27,488 bases of DNA, from NCBI GenBank assembly GCA_009103225.1, contig RHPI01001921.1:53894-81381 (forward strand), written 5' to 3'. Origin of the DNA: Chlorokybus atmophyticus (taxonomy: Eukaryota > Streptophyta > Chlorokybophyceae > Chlorokybales > Chlorokybaceae). A program made the position numbers and the translations under genes. How positions within the stretch are numbered: position 1 is the stretch's first letter; each line of letters starts with the position of its first letter. The notes beneath the pieces are model-generated. The model did no database searches and was not told the DNA's origin. It worked only from the letters and a program-made list of their open reading frames with translations. Of the stretch, positions 8,288 to 18,200 are shown piece after piece.

Positions 8288-8711
8288 TGTTGAAGGACTA
8301 GCATGCACATGTAGCTGAGGCAAGCATGGATACACACGGACAGAGCTACCGCCACCAGAGCATACACAAGTCACATCACATTCATCTATTACAAGTTGTC
8401 CGCTGGTTCTTATACCAGCCAGTTACACACACGTCTACATTTGCAAGCACTGCGTAAGCTATACTCAGCCGTTTGACGCGCTCTAAGCTGCATTGTCTTC
8501 CTTACAACCAGAGCTTTCCAACAAGCTCTCACACGCCCAATATGAGTAAGTATACGCGGAGATACAAAGCAGTTAGTAAGGCTCCAGTCTGGAGTCCGGA
8601 GTCTGGTCCGACGATGCCATCTTGCTAAGTCCGGACCTAGTGCTCGTCCTTACGACCTTCTACTCCTGTGTGGAGGGTCGATGCTGATCGTATGTAGGAA
8701 TACTCTCAACA
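8288..8711 (-). repeat. 5' LTR of copia element 2
   Basis: 424 bp, TGTTGA...TCAACA. It should carry the RNA polymerase II promoter; the TATA motif (minus strand, about 8409-8414) lies inside a GCTGGT/ACCAGC inverted repeat (8402-8419). Five differences from the partner LTR are private to this copy, and three of them are CpG to CpA. Confidence 0.97.
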
Positions 8712-8716
8712 AACTG
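8712..8716. repeat. target-site duplication of copia element 2, right copy
   Basis: AACTG, identical to 3802-3806. Confidence 0.97.
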
Positions 8717-8883
8717 TTAAAGACTAGACTGTAACAAAAAGGGCCTCATAGTAACGGGAGTTACTATTAGGTCCCTGTATCAAGATTACAGGTGGCCTGA
8801 GCCACGACAGTCTAAATTAGTGTCCTCAGGTGCACGGCCGTTGCCAATATTTAGTCGGCCGGCAGGGAAAACATATTGCGACG

Positions 8884-8982
8884 ATATGTGTACATATATA
8901 TATATATATGTACATATATAATCATGTATGTACATATTTACATATATGTATATATGTTTACATATATACATATATATGTGTT
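8884..8982. repeat. TA-rich microsatellite
   Basis: About 100 bp of alternating TACATATATA and TGTATATATG blocks, which can fold back on itself. No gene is visible in it. Confidence 0.85.
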
Positions 8983-9029
8983 AAATGCGGGGAGGTTGTG
9001 ATGATCTTATCATAGCCTAGACCAATGAA

Positions 9030-10690
9030 GTGAAATTGAAAGTTAAAGCAGCAGTTGTAGTCCTCCACCTGCAGTCCTTGGCAATCAACCCCTCTGCACC
9101 TACCATAGACCGCATCAGATCGCACCTGATTGGTGAGATACATACCGAAGAGTTGCGCGAAGCACACTCCCTTATAGAGTTGCATGCACGTGCAAACAGA
9201 GCACATCAGCAAAACACCCACAAGCACATGATGCGTGGGTGCTGACAAATGTTGACAAATGCTGTAGTGTCTTTGCCATCCTATGCAAGGGGTATTACTT
9301 GTCTCTACGATGCGGGCTGAGTTACTAACTGCTGCATATGAGCTAATACACGAAACCAAGGACCAGGTATTGCAGTGCCATGCACAGTTTCGCCAAGCAC
9401 ATGGCTACAAGGCCACCACACAGGCAGCAAAACGTCTACCTCACATGTATATGATGCTGAAACTACATAAAGAACCCCCTAAACCACCCTTTTTGCAGCA
9501 GCACACAAGACCTCTTTGTAAGTTATTAGTGGCTGGCTCACTTGAGCATACAAAGTGTTATTGTCAGTGTTTAGCAAAATTTGGGCTAGTGATGTGGTAG
9601 TATCGGGAGTGGCCCTAAGTTGGGTGCTGCAGGACTCATTGGGAGTGCAACCATTAGTACAACATTGGAACACCTCCCACGTGATGAGAGATAAGCTAGT
9701 GCCTGTGATAATGGCGTCATATGACTAAACAAACTTGTATACAAACATATGCCATGCAGACTCATTAACTTGTTGGTCACAGCTTGCGAATGAACTTTTT
9801 GCCTTTGTGGCACAAAAGTGCTACTGTATTAAAACCAATTTTTGTCAAAGGGTGCCTTGCAGCACCAGTGGGTGCGTCATCGAGCCAGGATGACACAGCA
9901 AATGTCAAGTTCTACACCACGGCCTCTAAGACAGCGTTGGTGTTCTTGCTGGCTAACTTGATTGTCACCGCAGGTGACATGCAACATAAAGATGCCATTG
10001 AAATACATATGGGAGATAATGCTGGCGTTCACTTGGCAAGTTACTACTAGGGGTCCAAGGAGCTGCGATTTGTTCGCGCCCTTCAAGCTTAAGGCCTTAC
10101 GAATCTGCTGTGCAAATTGTGCACACCGTAAGGAGGTATGTGGATGATGATGTGCTTGTTATTAACTTGCCCGAGTTCATAGATGTCACGTATGCAAGTG
10201 ATGCATTGCTGGGTGGTGGCATCCATCCGCACTATACACGAACGCTGACTCTGTCAGCATCGGGTACATCTATCTACTTCTTGGATAGAAAAAACATGTT
10301 TCCAAACACTTGACATTGCGTTGTGCTCACGGGTGTATTGCAAAATGAATGAGTTGCAGTTTGCTAATATCCCACGGCGGAGAGCCCCACACCGAAGCAT
10401 CAACATCTTAAAGCAAGTTAAGTTGAGAGAAGTTGTATATAATGCATATGTTGTCTCTGCGTGAGTACATACAAATTACGCTTCTTACGTGAAATGGCTG
10501 CGCTGCTGGTGGCCACGCAGAGGGAAGGACATGCTAAGAGTGCACTGGCCTCTAAGTACGCAAGTGGATGTACAATCAGACGGGGAGGGTGTACGACACA
10601 ACGTACAAACAATTGTTCAAGATGGTTTGCATGCGATGGGAAGCGAGCATGGCATACACGTAATCAACACACAGGCAAGTCAGGTAAGTA
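9030..10690 (+). pseudogene. Penelope-like reverse transcriptase relic
   Basis: Fragments of a reverse transcriptase appear in order but in shifting frames with many stops. An ADKC...CKGYYL-like segment lies near 9241-9305; RLPHMYMMLKLHKEP (9433-9477) matches the LPK(I/L)HK motif of Penelope-like and related elements; then a segment resembling the RP(L/I)V-G-S block; IHMGDNAGVHLASYY (about 10002-10047) matches the palm block before the active site; YVDDDVLVINLPEF (from 10137) holds the YxDD catalytic pair; and GIHPHYTRTLTLSASG...FLD (about 10219-10285) matches the following block. A downstream segment near 10455-10590 resembles the C-terminal extension. No GIY-YIG endonuclease or terminal repeats were seen. 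The assignment to Penelope-like elements rests on motif memory. Confidence 0.6.
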
Positions 10691-11072
10691 ACACGTAGGT
10701 GTGTGTGGGGAGCGGTTCTTCTGTCCACATGTATGTCGCGGGGCTTGGGCATGACTTGTGCATGACATGTTTATGACCGTGCCTGTTATGTCAATGGCAT
10801 GCTTGGGTAATTGTGGTGGTAGCTATGCGTACAGACATGCAGTGGTAAGACCCAAAGAACAGCGTGAAGTGTTGGCGGCGAATATGTCATGGCGGGGGCC
10901 GAGTCGTCGTCATCATCATGTATGCTGGGCGGCAGCACGGACACAAGGCCTAACCTCTACTTCTGCCTCTCATGTGCCCTCTGCAGGTTGTTGCCATTGT
11001 TGAGTCTCTACTGTTTTTGCTTCCCCTGCTGCTTGAGGGTATAGCTAGCTGTCTATGTTGAGTTAGTGGGTT
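10691..11072. other. no gene seen
   Basis: Downstream flank of the reverse transcriptase relic. Short open frames only, none with recognisable motifs. Confidence 0.5.
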
Positions 11073-11359
11073 GGTCCTAGCATAACAGCTCTGCCTTGGC
11101 CCCGCCTAATTGAGTGCTGTGCTTGCTGTTCTGCTCTATGCTGCTGTCGTGCAATTTGTGCACAATATCTTCGAGTGTGCCTAGCGCAGCTCCTATGTGA
11201 TCTTTATATATATGTGGTCCTAGCATAACAGCTCTGGCTTGGCCCCCGCCTAATTGAGTGCTGTGCTTGCTGTTCTGCTCTAAGCTGTTGTGATTTGCAT
11301 TGTGCACGATATCTTTGAGTGTGCCTAGCGCAGCTCTTATGTTAACTTTATATATATGT
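11073..11359. repeat. 143-bp tandem duplication
   Basis: Copy 1 is 11073-11215 and copy 2 is 11216-11359. Both start GGTCCTAGCATAACAGCTCT and end TTTATATATATGT, and differ at roughly a tenth of positions. A further TATATATACATATA run follows to about 11390. Confidence 0.9.
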
Positions 11360-12209
11360 AAATGTTTGTATATATATATACATATACAGTGGAGAATTTG
11401 AAGTCTGCGCCATGCACCCGGACAGAAAGCGTTTGTGCTGAGAGAAAAGCAATTAGGGTTGAAGGGAAGAGGCGCTAGTCCAACAAGCGAGAGAAAACGA
11501 GGGAGAAAGAGTCTGTAACAGTCAGAGCTGGCGAGAGGAAGCAAAGGAGGAGAGCCGGTAAAGGGGGGAAGGAGGGGGGACCAGATCTGCATTTGTCAAG
11601 TGAGCAATACACACATAGATGCCAAACACAAACCGAGCGAGTCGGAGCTGGAGCGCTGCTTTGCAACAAGAGCAGATACAAGATGCGTGAGCACAAGAGA
11701 AACGCATCTGCTGATCTCAGGCGGGGGGCCCTTCAGTCCACGCCAACGGCGGCTGGTCCGTCCCTTCACCCCGCAAGCCGCTCCGCCCCACCACCCACAA
11801 CCGTCTCCGTGATGCGCCAAATCTATGGCACTTTCACTCACAAACCGCTGGTTAATCATGAACACTTACACTAGTTACCCCTGTCAAGGATACTCAAACA
11901 TGTAGTGTCTTTGGTTCAATCCGTGGCAGGATGCAATGCTGGCTGAATTGCTGAAGCACCCTGCCAGCCGGAGCAACAGCCTGATTGCTGGCTGTTTAAT
12001 ACTGCATTGGTAACCACACAAGGGTGTCATTTGCAGCGAAGAGAAGAGATGCGCAGGTCAGTGAATGCCGAAATTGAACATGTACAAGCCCAGAAAAAGG
12101 AGTTTCTGTTCATATCAGCCAAGTGCACAGGTTTCACTGCTTTAGTGGAACACCATGCCAGCTGCTGAACATCTACTTACACAGAGACATCGGAGTCGGT
12201 ATCGAGTTG
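11360..12209. other. intergenic, 3' flank of the large minus-strand gene
   Basis: No supported gene. On the minus strand a TGTAAG (plus-strand 12176-12181) lies about 30 bases past the stop codon at 12210-12212. TGTAA is the usual polyadenylation signal of chlorophyte algae, so the transcript of the large gene probably ends here. Confidence 0.5.
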
Positions 12210-15200
12210 CTAAATGACTTGCCCGCCGCAAATAGTGCTTGTGCGTATTGCAGCGCTGCTGACTGCAGGGTACCTTTGCTGCTTGCTCAACCGCTGCAAA
12301 ATGCACTGAAATGCCGAGGGCCAGACGCGCTGGTGCTGAGCATCCTCCACTGCAAAGTGCCCTGCGAGGTCGGCAAGCACCTCGAACGCTATGCTCGCGC
12401 AGGCCTCTCCATATCTATTGCTGAGGCCATTGGCCTCATGATCAACAGAACTGCCATCATCAGTTCGTTCCACATCAGCCTTGACTATGAGCGCTTCGAG
12501 GAAGTACGTGGCGCTTGTGATGGAGATGGACACGTCTGAGGTCGGCTTCAGAGCGGACGAGAGTGCATCAACGACCTGTTGTAGTGTAGGGCAAGAGTAA
12601 GTACAGCACGATGTGCTTATTATTGCAGAGCAGAGGACGCCATGCGGAGGACCGGGAGAGGAGAGACAATCAGCACAAATGCACATACCGTCACTCACCA
12701 TGGATGTTGCTGCAGTCTCAATGGGCCGGTGAGCATTGACAGCCTCCAGAAGGCAGCGAAGCGCTATAACGCGCAGGGCATTGTCGCTGATCATGTAGGT
12801 GCGGAAGCTTCGCAGCACGCTCGCACGCATGTGGAACAGCCAAGCGCAACACGCCGGCTGCGTGGCTATGTCGCCTCGAGGACCCGAGAACAGCTGCGCG
12901 ACCGCCTCAGCAACAACGGCAGGCACGCTCAGCGCTTGCGCGGTAAGCGTTTCCAGACTGCTCCCCGCTTTATGCTTCTTACGTAGCTCAGGTGCTTGCT
13001 TGACATGGAGGTATTTTAATGCCATGGGAATGGTCTCAATGTCTGTGAGCTGGGACAGCGGGTTGAAGATGCTTACTTCTAATGCACGGAGATTTGCCAT
13101 GACAAACAGCGATATCACTGCGGGCAGTTTGGAGGGGATGGCTTCTGCTAGCAGCTCCGGGGCATTGCGAAGCACGACCAGAGCAAGATTGTGTTTGAAG
13201 GTAAGTGCTGTGCTGATGTTCCCGGGATCAAAGGCATCGGATAGCCATGTTCGAAGAAGCTCACTTGCAAGTCGTGTAGACGACGATGACTGATCCTCAA
13301 GGTTCAAGATATGCTGGAGACAAGAGGCAAGCGCTTGCATGAGAGACCCCACTTGCGGGTGGTTGACAGCATAGAGCTCCTGGCACAAGCGGTGTCCAGC
13401 AACTAACAGCGTCTCCCAAGCTTCATGAGGCACTTTGCGGTGAGGGCTGTCCATAAGCAGCTTCATGAAGAATTTGAGCATCCCAACTGAACTGCCGACC
13501 GCTGCCCTGCTGCTGAATGCCAATGACAACAGTGACGACACCAGCTGCTTTGCCTCTCCAGCATGCATGTTGGACAACAGGCGCTTGAAGAGATTGAACA
13601 GGTCTCGGCTCTCGCTCGAGCCGGCATCACGCACAAAGGCCTCTGCGGCAACACCCAGCAGTGATTTCAAAACGTCCTCGGCAACCGCCAGGCGCGCTGC
13701 ACCCTGCCTTTGTTGCGATTGGTGCAACAAGGCTACAAGCCATTCTGACTGGACGGTGGGCATGCACAGCAGGAACAATCGGCCGCACGAGCTCAGAGGC
13801 TCCAGCATAACAGAGTTCTGGTGCAGCCGCTCGGTGATTGCGCGACCGGGAATCTCATACCTGCCTGGGGCCTCTGCAACTCCACACAAACGCATGTGAT
13901 TGTGTAACGGAAGCACGGTAGGTATGTGCAAGAGTAAGGCTTGGACTTAGGCAATGCGCACGCAAGCAAGGTACACTGTTGTTACGTACCTTTTAGCGCT
14001 GCCACAATGCTCTCGATGCGCTTCACAACTGCAACACGCAAGTTGTGCTGGCTGCCCTCCTCATCGTCTGCCTGCAGATGGCTGCAAAGTGAAGCCAATA
14101 CCACCGCAACATCCCTGTAAGAAGCGCCGTCCAAAGAGCGCTCGGTGGTGTTCTTGGGTTTGCGGCCCGCAGAAACAACACCACATGCATACAGGAGGGT
14201 GCCTATGGACGCTTCTACCAGCATATCATTACACGCTCTCGCTTCCTGGCTGCGCGTGAGCAGAAAGCCTGCGGAGGTGTCGCAGAGCATACTTGTGCAG
14301 AGGTTGGTGATGAGACCTCCAGCACCAGAACCCTGCAGAGTTATGCAACGTCAGGTGCAGCAGAGCCGCTGCTCAATTGACTAACAGCAGACAATGACAA
14401 AGAGGTGCAACACAGCGGCACATTCAGCTGTGTCGCACCTCTTTGACCTGTTGCAGCAATGGTGCTTTGACTAGAGACGTCAATGAAGCAGCTGAGCATT
14501 GCAGACTGCAGCCTAGTGGTTTGATACGCACACAGCATACCGCGCTGCAGTGACGCAATGCTCAGTACTGCTATGCCATGTGCCGCGCTGGAATCAACGC
14601 GCATGCAGCAGTAGTTATGTGCATGCATCTACTTGCTGCTCTGCAAAGCAACAAAGCTTGATCTTCTGGTTGCCGATTGCTCCTACACCTGCCTGGCCGC
14701 AACGCGCAATACGCTGCAAGCATCGACCGCAAACACGCGCACAGCGCACGCGCTCCTACCTGTGGACAGGCGTCAACCCATCGAGAGAGCGTGCTGTATG
14801 CGACATACTTCACGGGCAACTGTTCATCTTGCCGGCAGCACGGGGCCACAACATTGTCGAGGTACTGCTTGCACAGGTCGATAGGCAAGTGCACGGCCTT
14901 CAGACTATTAAACTTTCCCACAACCTCTCGCAAGTCTTGTGGGCCAACACTCGGCACTAGTCGCGGGGACTCTTGCTTCAGACCGACATTGTCGACCTCA
15001 GGTTGCACCGCCAGCAACGAGGCCACAACTGTGGGCTTGAACTCACGCCGCGCCTCCACAGCGGCAGCGCCACCCTCCACATTTACATGTAACATTTGAG
15101 CTGTCATGGAGAGCAGTAGCGTCCAACCCTCTTCGCTACGATGGGTCGCCCAGCTGGCAGCTACACTTTGCACTATTGCCACTTGAACATCAGGGTGTGG

Positions 15201-18200
15201 GTGTCGGTTGCCCCATTCTGTTCTGTACAAAGCCCTCTGGCGCTCTGAGGGCTCCATCTGCATACACACGGGGGTTGAGAAAAAGGAGAACGCAATGCAA
15301 ACCAAGTCTGTGTCTGTGCACTCATGCGCTGCATCCCCGCACACCTTTGACACAACACGGAAGATCTCCTTGAACGTTTGGACTGCCCGTTTGCGCCTAC
15401 ACAGAAAATATGGTGGTGCATTGTGATGGCATTATAAGATGCTCTTGCTTCCAATGACAAGCGCCGAACATCTAGCGCACATACCCTGGTTTCGCCACTG
15501 TCTCCAGCAACTCAAGAATCTGCTCGTCAGGCAGTTTTCCAACCGCGCGCGCAAACGTGTAGGCGGCAACTATAGCGAGGTCGGCTGTGAGTAGCAAAGG
15601 ATGGCACGCCACGAGGGCCAACGGCGGGAACAGCTCGTCCGCAGCGCGCATCAACCCAGACAGCAGCGCACACACGACGTCGACAGGAAAGGGGCTGTGC
15701 ATACAATGCCCAGTCAGCAACACGGCGATGTTGATTGATGTGCTAGGTGACAGTCATGGTAAACATGCAGAGGTGACAATGGTACTCGTACACGCAACAG
15801 CCATTGCATCGCACTGTCATGACTCGTACTCGTAGGATCATTGTTGCCAGCACTGCATTGTTAAGTATAGTCACCATAGCGCTGGGGGTGCTGAACAAGT
15901 ACAACCGGAAAGATATTTGGAAGTGATGTGGCTTACTGTAACGCTTGTGCTCATTACTGACTGTGTCAAACACGACGAGAGCATTTACGCACCTGCTGCG
16001 TTTCTCTTCTTGAGCATTTTCCCAAGACACCACTGTTGAGCTCGGTTCTGCGAGGTGCAGGCAATACTCTCACTTGTATCAATGTCGGATTCCATGACTG
16101 GTGCATAAACAAACTGCAGCAGTGTCCCAATGCCTGCTGGTATACTACAGCAAAAGCAAACCTGTGAGCAGTGCACCGTGAGCCTGCAAGAGATGCACCA
16201 AGTCCTGCGCCGTGGTAATTGGGACGCGTGCCAAGTGCTTGGCGGAGAAGACGCGGGATTGAGCAGCCAAAGCGTTGTCTTCAACTTCTGTCACAAGCTT
16301 TGCAGTCAGCAATCTGCACTGCGCTGGTGCCAGCTTGCGCAACTCCCCATGTCTTCGCTCAGGCAGCAGAAACACATGCAGCGCTCCTGCGCAGCCCATA
16401 TCCAGCACTAGTTAACAGCATGTGAGGGATGACTACTGATGCTGCAATGAGAAGAAAAATAAACAACAAACAATGGACCCACACCTTTTCTGAAACGAAG
16501 GGGTGCTGCGCGAGCTTCATTACTGATAAAACTGGTCTGCTTGCCACGAGGCCGGTCGCAGTAAAATACACCCACAATGGGTTCGCTTGGCGCCATGAGG
16601 TTGCTTGTCAGCCGCGGCTGATCGTACCGGAGCAAGAACCTCCACACGCAATCTATGTGTATGGCAGACGGGCTCAAGCGCAGCAGCTCCGCGATTGCGG
16701 CAGCCTTGCGAGGCCTCTGCGGTCCCTCTCCCTGCTCAATGCAATTTCGCAACCATCGCAGAACAACCTTGGGTGCGTGCCTTGTTTCAAGCAGCGATGA
16801 GACAAACTTTACAAGGACTGTTATCTGGTACCAAGGCCGCAGTTTAACTGCATCTTCCCTATAATTTTGCAACGGGTGCAAAAGTGTCATGCGACTGCGC
16901 ACGGGCGGGGAGTGCATTTTTAGCAAGAGCTGCAGCACATCAAAGCACCGCTGCGCATCTTTGCGCGCATCGGCTAGAGGGCTGTCTTGCCCTGATTCGG
17001 AGTCCGACATGGAGTCTGATGCGTTTCCCTCTGCCGTTCTAGAGCGCTTGTTTGACTCTGACCCTGGGTCCAACATGCAGTCTGTTTCCAAGAGAACCCA
17101 GCCATTTGCCACGTCCTGTACAGCGTAGGCTCGCCAAAGCGTATGATACGCCTCAACAACTTCCACCAGCAGTGGCACGTCTAGCCACCTGTCACCCAGC
17201 ACCTGCGCACACACACGAAAGACAGATAGGAATGGTTGGACTCCTGGAAAAAGGAATTGCATCAGCTTACCGAGAGTATGTCTTTGACTCTCAGCGCATC
17301 AAACGGATCAGCTGAAATGTCAACAGCTCTATCTGCAGATCGGCTTTGGTAGTACTTGCGCGTGGCCTGGACCAAATCTGTTGCGAGTCTGTGCTGCCGG
17401 TCATCTGCTAGCTGTTGTGATGGCGTTGGCCCAACAGAAGTGCGTGTCTTGAGCTTCTGTTCCCTTTCAGGCCCTTTGTATTTGAACCAACGTCCTTGGC
17501 TGTCATGCCTATGTGCATGAGAACACAGTCCCGGACGTCATCTGCTGATCATTAACTCGTGATGACTAGCAATATGCCAAGAAGGATGTTTACAGTAGAC
17601 ACACCTTGGCAGAAGTCGTGTGGCAACAAACTCACGCATAGCCTCCGTATTACGTCCTTCATGATGAGTATGAATCACCCACTCTACGTCCAGAAGCAGC
17701 TGGACCCACAGGCCGTGTCGCCATTCTCCATGGCTGACTTTTACAACGCGGGACGCGTGAGAAAGAGCAACGCTCTGCACGTTTTGTGCAATGATGTACT
17801 TCGTGGGTTGCTGTGAGTAGTCGTAGTCGTAGGAGAAGGCAGGCCAGTACTCATGGTAATCAACTGCATCTGGCGCTTCGACACTGTCCCGTGCTAACTG
17901 CAGCCAGAGAGCAGCTAGTTCGCTGCTCATGTCCCTTCAACACAACGAAAGCAGACGCAGTGCAAGGTTGAGAGCAAGACACAGAAGAAAGATGGCAAGG
18001 GCAAGTAAAAGCCACACTTACACAGCTCCAGGTGGTATTGTGGGATCGCGGCTGTGTGGCACACATACAGTGACCAAGTCCTGACGTATTGTAGACGATG
18101 TCACTGCTTTTGCAATCGCAACACGCAGCTCTGCCACAGCATTGTGCGCTCTATCCGTCAAGAACTTCAGCGTCTTTGACACCTGCAGAACTTGCAACTT

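Larger units (their letters stand above)
3807..8711 (-). mobile_element. complete Ty1/copia LTR retrotransposon (element 2)
   Basis: The 4,905-bp element lies on the minus strand: 5' LTR 8288-8711, primer-binding site 8274-8287, a single gag-pol frame, purine tract 4231-4237, 3' LTR 3807-4230, flanked by the AACTG duplication. The LTRs differ at 8 of 424 positions (about 1.9%), so the insertion is fairly young but not brand new. The domain order integrase before reverse transcriptase places it in copia (Pseudoviridae-type) and not gypsy. No stop or frameshift breaks the polyprotein, so it could still be autonomous. Confidence 0.97.

Noticed and set aside
11593-11874. Overlapping open frames of 70-93 aa on both strands
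   Set aside because: No motifs, splice partners or coding-like composition; probably chance in GC-rich intergenic DNA.
16048-16161. A 63-nt exon (16136-16074) between introns of 25 and 26 nt
   Set aside because: Phases allow it, but removing the whole 114-nt segment as one intron also keeps the frame and needs no ultrashort introns. RNA evidence could reverse this.
17203-17270. A 27-nt intron (17270-17244) ending at TTTTTCCAG
   Set aside because: The upstream exon ends in phase 0 (GAC ATA CTC TCG), and the exon after TTTTTCCAG would then meet a stop. The acceptor at 17203/17202 keeps the frame and gives a normal 68-nt intron.
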